Source of the DNA: Ferruginibacter sp.
GTDB taxonomy: Bacteria; Bacteroidota; Bacteroidia; Chitinophagales; Chitinophagaceae
Direction: 5' to 3'
Assembly (NCBI GenBank): GCA_017983695.1
Contig: JAGOAX010000012.1
Location: 62,001-126,000, forward strand
Length of the DNA stretch: 64,000 bases
Position numbers and translations under genes: made by a program. This document shows, piece after piece, positions 17,861 through 25,852 of the stretch. The stretch's first letter is position 1, and each line of letters starts with the position of its first letter. The notes beneath the pieces are model-generated. The model was not told the origin of the DNA. It saw only the letters and a list, made by a program, of their open reading frames with translations, and ran no database searches.

Positions 17861-18181
17861 ATGGATGATAATATAAAAGATTACCGCAGCTCTTTAGTAA
17901 CTGCAATAGGAATAATTTTAGGCTTTGTACTAGGGTTTACTGCTAATTGGGCTACACAATCTGTTACTGAAACTGATTGGTCAGATTTTATAATTGGTAT
18001 TGGTTTAATGGCAAGTGTAATTTTACAAATAGTTGCGTTATACAGAATACTAAACAATAACTATCCAAAGGAAAATGCAGGCAAGTATTACCAAAAAACG
18101 CTTCGTTACTTTATCATTGGATTATCAATAGCTTTTCTCGGAATTATTTTCTCTATATTTCAAACAATTTTAAGTCACTAA
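17861..18181 (+). CDS. Small three-helix membrane protein of unknown function
   Basis: The 106-residue protein has three hydrophobic segments (VTAIGIILGFVLGFTANW, FIIGIGLMASVILQIVALY, YFIIGLSIAFLGIIFSIF) separated by charged loops. I do not recognise the family. It sits in a two-gene unit with the second deiminase, whose ATG follows its stop by one base, and 37 nt after the first deiminase stop. Co-expression with the deiminases is likely; its role is unknown. Confidence 0.75.
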   Translation: MDDNIKDYRSSLVTAIGIILGFVLGFTANWATQSVTETDWSDFIIGIGLMASVILQIVALYRILNNNYPKENAGKYYQKTLRYFIIGLSIAFLGIIFSIFQTILSH

Positions 18182-18182
18182 C

Positions 18183-19325
18183 ATGCGTATTTTACCCATA
18201 TTATTATTTGCTTTAATTGCTTTCTACGGTTCTTGCAGCACTCCAAAAGAGGCAAGCTCAACCAAACAAGATGAAACAATTGAAACAAAAAAAAGTACAA
18301 ATATTTTATACACAATGCCGGAAGAAAGTGAACTGCATGAAGGCACATGGCTGCAATGGCCTCATCAATATCAATATGGCAAAACCTTTAGAGACAGGTT
18401 AGATGATACCTGGGTTGCAATAACAAAAGCCTTGTTAACAAGTGAAAAAGTACATATCATAGTTTATGATGAACATGAAAAAGAAAGGGTGACAGAAATC
18501 CTGAAGGAAGAAAGTATTTTATTAAACAATATTGATTTCAATATTTATAAAACAGATGATTTTTGGGCAAGAGACAATGGCCCAATCTATGTAAGGGATG
18601 GAGAAGGTAATTTAGTAATAGAAGATTGGGGCTTTAATGGTTGGGGAGATAAAGCTAAATATGAAAATTGTGATGTAATACCAGAAAAAATTGCTGCGCT
18701 TCAAAATACCGGGTATGTTGATTTAAATGATAAAATGATAAATGAAGGAGGTGCTGTAGAAATTGACGGCAATGGCACTTTAATGGCAACCAGAAGTGCC
18801 ATTTTAAATAAAAACCGTAATCCAAATATGACACAGGAAGAAGCGGGGGAAATATTTACAAAATATCTTGGCGCAACCAATTTTATTTGGCTTAATGGAA
18901 AAGCCGGCCTTGAAATTACAGATATGCATATTGACGGTTTTGCAAGATTTGGGAATGAAAGTACTATTGTAACTATGAATGAAAATGATTTATTGGAATG
19001 GCAGGTGCCGCAAAGCGATATAAAAACTTTGTATGCTGCCACTAATAAAAGTGGTATAAAATACAATTTTGTAACCCTGCCCCTCACAAAAAATAATGTA
19101 ACAACTGAATATGGAAAAAAGCTGAATTATCAGGGTTCATACGTTAATTACTATATTGCCAACACGGTTGTATTAGTGCCAAACTATAATGATGCTAATG
19201 ATGCTGTTGCCAATGCGATAATTCAAAAACTATATCCAGGCCGCAAAGTAATTGGAATTGATGTAAGAAATTTATATGCTAATGGCGGAATGATACATTG
19301 TGTAACTCAGCAGCAACCAAAATAA
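18183..19325 (+). CDS. Agmatine deiminase/peptidyl-arginine deiminase-family lipoprotein (copy 2)
   Basis: This 380-residue paralogue of the gene at 16696 has a lipoprotein signal (LLFALIAFYGSC, C18), then WLQWPHQYQYG, DFWARDNGPIYV, GFNGWGDK, EGGAVEIDGNG, TDMHIDGFARF and GGMIHCVTQQQP with candidate nucleophile C373. The motifs track the first copy almost residue by residue, so the pair arose by local duplication around the small membrane gene. The substitution V/A in DxWxRDNGP and divergence of the linker suggest some drift. Function as for copy 1. Confidence 0.9.
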   Translation: MRILPILLFALIAFYGSCSTPKEASSTKQDETIETKKSTNILYTMPEESELHEGTWLQWPHQYQYGKTFRDRLDDTWVAITKALLTSEKVHIIVYDEHEKERVTEILKEESILLNNIDFNIYKTDDFWARDNGPIYVRDGEGNLVIEDWGFNGWGDKAKYENCDVIPEKIAALQNTGYVDLNDKMINEGGAVEIDGNGTLMATRSAILNKNRNPNMTQEEAGEIFTKYLGATNFIWLNGKAGLEITDMHIDGFARFGNESTIVTMNENDLLEWQVPQSDIKTLYAATNKSGIKYNFVTLPLTKNNVTTEYGKKLNYQGSYVNYYIANTVVLVPNYNDANDAVANAIIQKLYPGRKVIGIDVRNLYANGGMIHCVTQQQPK

Positions 19326-19340
19326 ACTGGTGAGATATTT

Positions 19341-19400
19341 TCCGTTCGGGCAGGGTTTTCGCACTATTCCTATTTAAATAAAAAAACTGTGCCTGTGAAA
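19341..19400. repeat. Degenerate 5' fragment of the three-hairpin repeat
   Basis: GGGCAGGGTTTTCGCACTAT and TATTTAAATAAAAAAACTGT match the left end of the repeat seen at 23114 and 25853; the rest is missing. It opens the gene-free stretch 19326-19700, which otherwise holds only repeats. Confidence 0.8.
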
Positions 19401-19409
19401 CATTTCCGT

Positions 19410-19485
19410 CGCCGTAGGTGTTCCATTAATCCCTCATAAGCCAGCAGCAACAAACCAAATACGCCGCAGCCTGGTCTACAACCAA
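19410..19485. repeat. 76-bp direct repeat, left copy
   Basis: A segment starting CGCCGTAGGTGTTCCATTAA and ending CTGGTCTACAACCAA recurs in the same orientation at 21501-21577 with roughly nine differences by eye. The two copies bracket the DUF3179 and GNAT genes. Confidence 0.8.
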
Positions 19486-19589
19486 GTCTATAATATATGT
19501 GTGCCAAATGTTTTACTATTGAAATCAAATATTTTCCAGCACAGGCGGAAACATCGCTGGTCATTAATTCTTAACTTCAACAAAATATT

Positions 19590-19609
19590 CCTGCCTGCCG
19601 GCAGGCAGG
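19590..19609. repeat. 20-bp perfect palindrome
   Basis: CCTGCCTGCCGGCAGGCAGG is self-complementary over all 20 bases and far more GC-rich than its surroundings. It lies between the direct repeat and the DUF3179 gene. Function unknown. Confidence 0.9.
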
Positions 19610-19700
19610 TTCAATCAGCAGCGGCCCGGGCATACGGAATGCTATTTCCCAATCTGTATAGTGCCTGTACCTTATAGGCAATTAAAAGAACGACACAGAA

Positions 19701-20756
19701 ATGACAGCAACATTTGGAATATTAAGTTTGATATTTACTATTGTATGTGCATTGTATTTACAATTGCCGACATTCTTTTTGTCGCTTGGTTACGGTTGGT
19801 CGCACAACTATCCGTTGAAACGTTGGATTTTGAGAATTTTAGCGTTAGCGACATTTCTACTTTTCATAAGCACAGACCCGACAACTTGCGTTTTGTTTTC
19901 AATCGCTATTCCTTTTGGTTTCTCTTGGACTTTTTCTCTGTTCAATGCAAACCCAAACTTATTTATCGCACTTAACGACAAACAAATCATAAAACAAAAA
20001 GACCGCATTTATCCCGACAACACTGAAATTGTTGGTTACACAGACGACAAGGGAAACTCTATATGTTATCCTATTAACGAAATGGTTATGCCAAGACATA
20101 TTTTGAATGACACATTTTTCGACAAACCTTTATTTGTTTCTTATTGTGCTGCCTGCCGCAGCACAATGCTTTACAATCCTGTTGTTGATAGGCAACGTTT
20201 GACTTTTGAAGTTCTTGGTGTGCATAGACGGAATATGATTATTCGGGACTTACAAACAGGAACAGTTTGGCAACAAGGAACAGGCGAAGCAATGTTCGGA
20301 AAGTTAAAAGGGAACCAGCTTGAATTTTATTATTACCAACAAACCACATTGACAGATTGGATAAAGCAAAATCCAAACACTTTTATTGCAAAAGAAAGCG
20401 ACAACATTCGCAAAAGTTTTGTTCCGAAAGAACGATTGTTAAAAGTGCTGAAAAAAGTAACAGAAAATTTTGTTGCACCTGGTAAGACGGACTTAACAGG
20501 TTTAGAGCTTCGAGAAAAAGTTTGGGGTTTGCAACTAAACGGACAAAGTAAAGCGTATCCAATTTCAGAACTTAAAAAAGTAACAGCAATAACAGACAAC
20601 TTGGGTGGTGTGGACATTGTGATACAATACAATCCTGCCACAAATCAAATTGGCGGAACAAATAGGACAACGAACGAACTACTAAAATTTCAGAATCATT
20701 GGTGGTTTGGTTGGAAAGAATTTCACCCGAACACCAAAATATGGAAAGCAAAATAA
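19701..20756 (+). CDS. DUF3179 domain membrane protein
   Basis: The 351-residue protein has about three N-terminal membrane segments (residues 1-90) followed by a DUF3179 domain: NEMVMPRHILND, VSYCAACRSTMLYNPVVDRQ, NMIIRDLQTGTVWQQGTGEAMFG, then a C-terminal half with LREKVWGLQLNGQSKAYPISELKK. The paired-Cys SYCAAC corresponds to the TYCPLC of the family; function is unknown. Its codon use (frequent GAC, AAC, ACA) looks different from neighbouring genes, and its 3' side carries an attC-like inverted repeat, so it may be an acquired cassette. Confidence 0.85.
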   Translation: MTATFGILSLIFTIVCALYLQLPTFFLSLGYGWSHNYPLKRWILRILALATFLLFISTDPTTCVLFSIAIPFGFSWTFSLFNANPNLFIALNDKQIIKQKDRIYPDNTEIVGYTDDKGNSICYPINEMVMPRHILNDTFFDKPLFVSYCAACRSTMLYNPVVDRQRLTFEVLGVHRRNMIIRDLQTGTVWQQGTGEAMFGKLKGNQLEFYYYQQTTLTDWIKQNPNTFIAKESDNIRKSFVPKERLLKVLKKVTENFVAPGKTDLTGLELREKVWGLQLNGQSKAYPISELKKVTAITDNLGGVDIVIQYNPATNQIGGTNRTTNELLKFQNHWWFGWKEFHPNTKIWKAK

Positions 20757-20768
20757 ACGGCCTATAAC

Positions 20769-20874
20769 ACACGGTTTTGGGCAAGGGTCAACTTTTTCAG
20801 GACGAGGCAACAAAAAAATCAACTGCGGTTCCGGGCGGACAATTGAAAAATCCCACACCTACCCAAAGCCGTCG
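20769..20874. repeat. attC-like imperfect inverted repeat after the DUF3179 gene
   Basis: CGGTTTTGGGCAAGGG near 20772 is nearly complementary to CACCTACCCAAAGCCG at 20859-20874, giving a long imperfect hairpin directly after a stop codon. The 17-mer ACACGGTTTTGGGCAAG (20769-20785) is repeated at 21480-21496 after the next gene. The arrangement resembles gene-cassette recombination sites, but no integrase is in the window. Confidence 0.5.
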
Positions 20875-20975
20875 ACCTTGACTGCAAAGTGTAACGAACC
20901 TCATAGCTGATTCGAACTTGAAAATACAACAACAACTAAAAAAATGTAGCACCTAAACATCGTCTCACTCAAATT

Positions 20976-21452
20976 ATGAACCCAAAAATTAGAATATTGC
21001 CTTTTCAACCAGAACATCAAAATGGTATAACTGATATGATGGAAAATATTGCATTAGAATTTACGGAAGCAATATTCACTGAAAAATCAAAAAAAATAAT
21101 TGATGTTTTTTCGGTGCCTAATAACAAATTTTGGGTTGCAATAGATAGAAATAAAGTGGCTGGCACAATTGGAATGGTAAAGCTAACAAATGAAAACATT
21201 GTTTTAAAATCAATGTTCGTAGATAAAATGTATCGTGGACAAGGTATTAGTAATTTGCTTTTAGACGCTTTATTAAAATGGGCAATACAAAACAAATACA
21301 AGCAAATTTACCTTGGGACAATGAAACAATTTTCAGCTGGACAACGATTTTACGAAAAGAACGGGTTTGTAAAATGTAATAAAACCGAATTACCAACTGA
21401 CTTTGCCATAAATACATTAGACACAATTTTTTACACCAAACATTTGATTTAG
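20976..21452 (+). CDS. GNAT-family N-acetyltransferase
   Basis: The 158-residue protein has the GNAT fold: VAIDRNKVAGTIGMVKL (beta4 region), then the acetyl-CoA motif MFVDKMYRGQGISNLLLDALLKWA (RGQGIS, about residues 88-93), and YLGTMKQFSAGQRFYEKNGF towards the end. Substrate is unknown. It is the second of two genes with foreign-looking base use, each followed by the same 17-mer, so it is probably part of a cassette-like insertion. No link to neighbouring pathways is visible. Confidence 0.9.
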   Translation: MNPKIRILPFQPEHQNGITDMMENIALEFTEAIFTEKSKKIIDVFSVPNNKFWVAIDRNKVAGTIGMVKLTNENIVLKSMFVDKMYRGQGISNLLLDALLKWAIQNKYKQIYLGTMKQFSAGQRFYEKNGFVKCNKTELPTDFAINTLDTIFYTKHLI

Positions 21453-21479
21453 AACTAAAGTATATAACCTCTGCAGGCA

Positions 21480-21496
21480 ACACGGTTTTGGGCAAG
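21480..21496. repeat. Second copy of the 17-mer cassette-end motif
   Basis: ACACGGTTTTGGGCAAG is identical to 20769-20785 and stands 27 nt after the GNAT stop. It is followed directly by the right copy of the 76-bp direct repeat. Confidence 0.85.
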
Positions 21497-21500
21497 TGTC

Positions 21501-21577
21501 CGCCGTCAGGTGTTCCATTAATCCATCATAAACCAGCAGTAACAAACCGAATACGCCGCCGTCTGGTCTCCGACCAA
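21501..21577. repeat. 76-bp direct repeat, right copy
   Basis: It corresponds to 19410-19485: CGCCGTCAGGTGTTCCATTA at the start and CTGGTCTCCGACCAA at the end. Together the copies flank about 2 kb holding the DUF3179 and GNAT genes. Confidence 0.8.
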
Positions 21578-21643
21578 CGGCACAGATAAACAGTAATCAT
21601 TTTCAGGTAATTAACGCTCAGGTTCCCGTTGGTCAGAGACCAG
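21563..21643. repeat. Inverted repeat with 18-bp arms
   Basis: CTGGTCTCCGACCAACGG (21563-21580) pairs with CCGTTGGTCAGAGACCAG (21626-21643) in 17 of 18 positions. A 45-nt loop separates the arms. It overlaps the right direct repeat and lies in the otherwise empty 21453-21755 gap before the sigma-factor gene. Confidence 0.85.
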
Positions 21644-21755
21644 GGAGGGGCATTGGGTATAAATACCGGTATAGAAATAAATCAGCTTTTTTTTGTGATT
21701 TTTCATCACTATGTTACACTAATAAGGGAACAGATAAACCGAAAGCAAAATTGTA

Positions 21756-22247
21756 GTGGATAAAAAGAAAATATTTATAGCCGCCATACAGGAAAATGAA
21801 GGATTAATATATAAAGTGGCTACTTTTTATACTAATAATAAAGATGACCGTGATGATGTAGTACAGGAAATTATTTATAGTTTATGGAAATCATTTGACT
21901 CTTTTAAACAAAATTCTTCCTTGAGTACCTGGATGTACCAGGTAGCAATGAATGTGGCTGTTTTCCACCTTAAGAGAAGTAAAAAAGCAGTTACTACTAT
22001 TCCAATTGATACAGACCTTTTAAATTCACCGGAATCAATTGCTGACAATGCTGAAGAAAAATTAAAAATACTGCAAGCGCATATCAGGGATTTAAACTTA
22101 CTGGATAAAGGTATTGTAATGCTTTATTTAGAAAGTAAAAGCCATGAAGAAATTGCACAGATCATCGGCATCTCTAAAACTAATGTAGGCACCAGGCTCT
22201 CCCGAATAAAGGAAAAACTTAAAACAAAAATTAATAAAACGATATAA
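21756..22247 (+). CDS. ECF-type RNA polymerase sigma factor
   Basis: The 163-residue protein starts at a GTG. Region 2 (VATFYTNNKDDRDDVVQEIIYSLWKSFDSFKQNSSLSTWMYQVAMNVAVF) recognises the -10 element and region 4 (LLDKGIVMLYLESKSHEEIAQIIGISKTNVGTRLSRIKEKLK) the -35 element. A gene for a membrane protein follows two bases after the stop and may encode its regulator. Targets are unknown. Confidence 0.93.
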   Translation: MDKKKIFIAAIQENEGLIYKVATFYTNNKDDRDDVVQEIIYSLWKSFDSFKQNSSLSTWMYQVAMNVAVFHLKRSKKAVTTIPIDTDLLNSPESIADNAEEKLKILQAHIRDLNLLDKGIVMLYLESKSHEEIAQIIGISKTNVGTRLSRIKEKLKTKINKTI

Positions 22248-22249
22248 TT

Positions 22250-22846
22250 ATGGAATTAGATGAATTAAAATCTTCCTGGGAAACACTCAGCAGGAAAATG
22301 GAAAAACAACAACAATTAAACGCTAAACTTATTGAGCAAATGACTAATCAAAATTACAAACACCGGCTTAATAACATTGCCCGCCCCGAATTTATTGGAA
22401 GTATTATCTGCTTTATTTTTGCTATCGCTTTAGTTTATAATTTCAACACATTAAATACTTTACTCCTGCAGATTTGCGGCGGATTCTCAATTCTGTTTTT
22501 AATATTATTACCACTTTTATCACTTCGAAGTATCAGGGGTTTGCAAACTATCAACATGACTTTGTCAACCTATAAAAACACCCTTAAAGAATTTGCGATA
22601 CAGAAAATCCGTTTTCAAAAAATTCAAAAACTAAATGTATTCCTGAGTTTTATATTTATAATATCCTTTGCCCCTGTGTCTGTAAAACTGATTGCCGGAA
22701 AAGACATTTCTCAAAATATCACACTATGGCTCACCGTACTTCCTGCCAATGTTATTGTCTTGTTCTTCGTTTCCAGGTGGGTATTAAAACACTACAACAA
22801 TACTTTAAAGAAGGCTGAAGAGTTATTGACTGAGATAGAATCGTAA
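22250..22846 (+). CDS. Membrane protein coupled to the sigma factor (possible anti-sigma function)
   Basis: The 198-residue protein starts with a charged coiled-coil-like segment (ELDELKSSWETLSRKMEKQQQ, ending near residue 40) followed by four hydrophobic segments in two pairs (IGSIICFIFAIALVYNF, ICGGFSILFLILLPLLS, VFLSFIFIISFAPVSV, LTVLPANVIVLFFVSRW). Its ATG is two bases after the sigma-factor stop. No zinc anti-sigma motif (HxxxCxxC) is present, so an anti-sigma role rests only on context. I do not recognise the family with certainty. Confidence 0.75.
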   Translation: MELDELKSSWETLSRKMEKQQQLNAKLIEQMTNQNYKHRLNNIARPEFIGSIICFIFAIALVYNFNTLNTLLLQICGGFSILFLILLPLLSLRSIRGLQTINMTLSTYKNTLKEFAIQKIRFQKIQKLNVFLSFIFIISFAPVSVKLIAGKDISQNITLWLTVLPANVIVLFFVSRWVLKHYNNTLKKAEELLTEIES

Positions 22847-22942
22847 AATTCCAAAGAGGTTATATCTCATTATTAAAATGAATTGAAAGGCAAAGTAGAT
22901 ATACAAAGTCAACTCTTTTTGCCGCCGTAGGTATTCCATTCC

Positions 22943-23112
22943 GTCCCGGCAGGGTTTTCGCACTATAACTATTTAAATAAAAAAGCTGTACCTGCGCAAC
23001 CCTGCCGCAGTAATCTGTTTAAATAATTTTACAGCCGCAGTACTTATTGTAAAAGTGGCAGCATTATAATAAATCCCGCTTTTCAACAGCGGAGTTTCAC
23101 GTAAGGCTTTTT
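22943..23112. repeat. Three-hairpin repeat, copy 1 (3' end missing)
   Basis: It starts GTCCCGGCAGGGTTTTCGCA and follows the full copies through the first two stem-loops, then breaks off in the third (GGAGTTTCACGTAAGGCTTT). It is immediately followed by a complete copy. With copy 2 it fills most of the 22847-23337 gap. Confidence 0.85.
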
Positions 23113-23113
23113 C

Positions 23114-23320
23114 GTCCCGGCAGGGTTTTCGCACTATTACTATTTAAATAAAAAAACTGTACCTGCGAAACCCTGCCGCAGTGATATCTTTAAATTCTTT
23201 TACAGCCGCAGTACTTATTGCAAAAGTGGTAGTATTACAATGCTGCCACTTTTCAGCAACGGGGTTTCACAGCAGGCTTTTAAATGTTGCAACGGCATGC
23301 AGTGAAAACCCCGCTGGGAC
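23114..23320. repeat. Three-hairpin MITE-like repeat, complete copy 2
   Basis: The 207-bp element has 16-bp terminal inverted repeats GTCCCGGCAGGGTTTT / AAAACCCCGCTGGGAC (14 of 16 paired). Inside, three stem-loops can be drawn: CGGCAGGGTTTTCGCA with TGCGAAACCCTGCCG; AAAAGTGGTAGTATT with AATGCTGCCACTTTT; and CGGGGTTTCAC with GTGAAAACCCCG. No ORF is inside. Mobile origin or an expressed structured RNA are both possible. Confidence 0.85.
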
Positions 23321-23337
23321 AAAAAGGTGTTCTTCAC

Positions 23338-24249
23338 TCAATCATAAAAAATCCTTAATTGCTTCAATCTCCTTTTTACCAATTTATTTTGCATCGGTTC
23401 AAATACAGCGGTGACTGTATCATTCTCTTTAAGGTAAATTACAAAGGGTTGGTGTAGCTTATCTGTAAGATGGTAGATGGATATCAGTTCAGCAATGTCT
23501 TCAGACCAGGCGGCCATTCCGTACAGTGACGGAAACGGCGTTTTCTTCAGTGCATTGTATATAGCTGTTGCAGATGAAATTGGCTGGGCTGCACCACTCC
23601 TGAACCTTGTTGTTTCCAGTAACGAATCAGTAAACTTAGCAACTGGTTTATTAGACAAGCGCCAGATATTTTTGGTAAACGCAGTTTGTACCACCGAAGA
23701 ATCTGTTTTATCTGCATGTGGCGTTATGTTTAAAACAATGTCCACAACATGGGTAGCTTCATGCAGTAACACATACAAAATGGCATCTAGCTTTCCGGCA
23801 TCAATTTGTATTGATAGCGCCGGGTTTTCGGTATTATCAAATACCGTTTTTTCCTTCCAAGTAGCCCACTCTGAAATCGTTTGGTTTAGAATACCTGCCC
23901 GGAAAGTAATGTTAAATTGTTTGACAGAGCCCACCGTTTCTACTGGTGATGTAAGAGCAGTATTTGGCATGTTGTCCATAAAGCTGATACTGTGTAAATG
24001 CTCCTTAAGAATCCTTTTGTGCAGCGGCGGTAGCATAGAAAAAGCCTGGTCCACTTTTTTCTGTTCAGCTGCTGTGAGTAAATGGTTCACAGGATCCATC
24101 CCGGCTTCAATAAACATTTTAAAAACACTTTCAGGGGCTTTTACAATACGACCCTTATAAAAAGAATTGTCTTCACCCGGGAGGATTTGAGCTACAAGCG
24201 TACAAAACAACCCTAAGCAGAAAATGGAGGCTATTAGTTTTTTATTCAT
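23338..24249 (-). CDS. Secreted protein with a zincin-type HExxH motif
   Basis: The 303-residue protein starts with a signal peptide (KKLIASIFCLGLFCTLVAQ). The segment ILYVLLHEATHVVDIVLN places HEATH at residues 163-167 on an amphipathic helix, as in zinc metallopeptidases; a downstream acidic helix (AAWSEDIAELISIYH, near 247-260) offers E250 or E254 as third ligand. I do not recognise the family. The stop lies just beyond the three-hairpin repeat, so its 3' UTR would include it. Metallopeptidase activity is inferred from the motif alone. Confidence 0.7.
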   Translation of the reverse strand: MNKKLIASIFCLGLFCTLVAQILPGEDNSFYKGRIVKAPESVFKMFIEAGMDPVNHLLTAAEQKKVDQAFSMLPPLHKRILKEHLHSISFMDNMPNTALTSPVETVGSVKQFNITFRAGILNQTISEWATWKEKTVFDNTENPALSIQIDAGKLDAILYVLLHEATHVVDIVLNITPHADKTDSSVVQTAFTKNIWRLSNKPVAKFTDSLLETTRFRSGAAQPISSATAIYNALKKTPFPSLYGMAAWSEDIAELISIYHLTDKLHQPFVIYLKENDTVTAVFEPMQNKLVKRRLKQLRIFYD

Positions 24250-24346
24250 TATGCAAATATGTGTTCAAATAGTTAAGCTTGAGGAGGTTTTCGCCACCGT
24301 AGGTATCGCCATCAATCTTTTCAAAACTAATACTTTTCACATTCCT

Positions 24347-24362
24347 AAAACCCCGCCGGGAC
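24347..24362. repeat. Solo right-end fragment of the three-hairpin repeat
   Basis: AAAACCCCGCCGGGAC matches the right terminal repeat of the 207-bp element with one difference. It lies in the 24250-24495 gap upstream of a Gfo/Idh/MocA gene. Confidence 0.6.
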
Positions 24363-24495
24363 AAAACACATGCAATACTTTTTTTAGTACAACAAAATGT
24401 TTAACCCGTTTCCATTTTATAAAAATTAATTCGTTAAGTTTATACCAGATTATGCTACACTTGTTATTGCTTGTTAATTTTAAAAATCAAATCAC

Positions 24496-25827
24496 ATGTC
24501 GTCACGCAGAAAATTTTTACAGCAATCTTCCGTATTAATTGGTGCAGGTGCTCTGGCTGCTGCATTACATAATAAAACCTTCGCTATTTTACAACACCGC
24601 ATAGCTCCCAGCGACCAATTGAATATTGGTGCCATTGGCATTAAAGGCATGGGCTGGGCCAATGTAAAAGCGGCGCTAAAAGTAGCCGGCGTAAATCTTA
24701 TTGCGGTTTGCGATGTGGATACCACTGTTATTGACAGCAGGCTGAAAGAACTGGCTGCATTAAATGTGGATGCTTCTAAAATAAAAATTTATAATGATTA
24801 CCGTAAACTGCTGGAACAAAAAGATATTGATGCTGTAATTATCGGCACACCCGATCACTGGCATGCATTAATGATGATACATGCCTGCGAAGCAGGTAAA
24901 GATGTGTATGTAGAAAAACCGGTGGGCAATTCCATTGTAGAGTGTACTACCATGGTGGCAGCACAGCAACGTTACAATAAAATTGTGCAGGCCGGCCAAT
25001 GGCAACGCAGCCAGCAGCATTTTAAAGATGCTGTTGATTTTGTACACAGCGGGCAGTTAGGCAATATTCGCACAGCAAAAGTTTGGTGTTACCAGGGCTG
25101 GATGAAACCAGGGCCTGTAGTACAAGACAGTGCGCCGCCTGCAGGTGTTGATTATAAACAATGGCTTGGCCCCGCAATTACAAGGCCATTTAACAGCAGC
25201 CGGTTTCATTTTAATTTTCGTTGGTTTTGGGATTATGCCGGCGGATTAATGACCGACTGGGGCGTACATTTATTAGACTATGCTTTAATTGGCATGAAAG
25301 CCGATTTACCCATCAGTATTGCAGCCCTTGGAGGAAAATTTGCTTATCCGGATTTGTACGAAGAAACACCAGATACCTTAACGACTTTGTACGAGTTTGA
25401 TAAATTTAATATGGTGTGGGATTCTGCAATGGGTATTGATAATGGATCTTATGGAAGAGATCATGGTATTGCGTTTATAGGCAATAACGGCACACTTATT
25501 TTAAACCGTGGCGGTTGGGAGGTTATTGAAGAAAGACAAAGCAAAAATAAAGTGCTGATGCCTTTGCAAAAATCATCTGATAATGGACTTGAAAAACATT
25601 GGGTAAATTTTGTCAGCGCAGTAAAGTCACGCAATGCAGCCAATTTAAATTGTTCTATTCAGGCAGGTGCTCATGTTGCCACTGTAGCACAAATGGGTAA
25701 TATTGCTTTTCGCAGTGGTAAAAAATTATTTTGGGATAAAGAGCGGGCAGCATTTGATGATACAGCTATCAATAAAAAATATTTATTGAAGGAATACCAT
25801 AACGGTTATAAGTTACCCAAACTGTAG
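24496..25827 (+). CDS. Tat-exported Gfo/Idh/MocA-family oxidoreductase
   Basis: The 443-residue protein begins with a twin-arginine signal (SSRRKFLQQSSVLIGAGALAAA). The Rossmann part starts LNIGAIGIKGMGWANVKAALK; DAVIIGTPDHWHALMMIHACEAGKDVYVEKPVGNS contains the catalytic EKP lysine; the C-terminal domain includes FNFRWFWDYAGGLMTDWGVHLLDYAL. Such enzymes oxidise or reduce sugars with a tightly bound NAD(P), and Tat export fits folding with cofactor. It stands alone between repeats, with no partner genes adjacent. Substrate unknown. Confidence 0.92.
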   Translation: MSSRRKFLQQSSVLIGAGALAAALHNKTFAILQHRIAPSDQLNIGAIGIKGMGWANVKAALKVAGVNLIAVCDVDTTVIDSRLKELAALNVDASKIKIYNDYRKLLEQKDIDAVIIGTPDHWHALMMIHACEAGKDVYVEKPVGNSIVECTTMVAAQQRYNKIVQAGQWQRSQQHFKDAVDFVHSGQLGNIRTAKVWCYQGWMKPGPVVQDSAPPAGVDYKQWLGPAITRPFNSSRFHFNFRWFWDYAGGLMTDWGVHLLDYALIGMKADLPISIAALGGKFAYPDLYEETPDTLTTLYEFDKFNMVWDSAMGIDNGSYGRDHGIAFIGNNGTLILNRGGWEVIEERQSKNKVLMPLQKSSDNGLEKHWVNFVSAVKSRNAANLNCSIQAGAHVATVAQMGNIAFRSGKKLFWDKERAAFDDTAINKKYLLKEYHNGYKLPKL

Positions 25828-25852
25828 CAGGAATTTTTATGTAATAGTTTCC

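Noticed and set aside
22943..23320. Possible CRISPR array from two adjacent repeat copies
   Set aside because: The units are about 200 bp, abut without spacers and are themselves hairpin-rich; no cas genes are present.
23477..24160. Long open frame on the + strand, 227 codons
   Set aside because: It lies wholly antisense to the signal-peptide/HExxH protein and shows no domain or protein-like composition.
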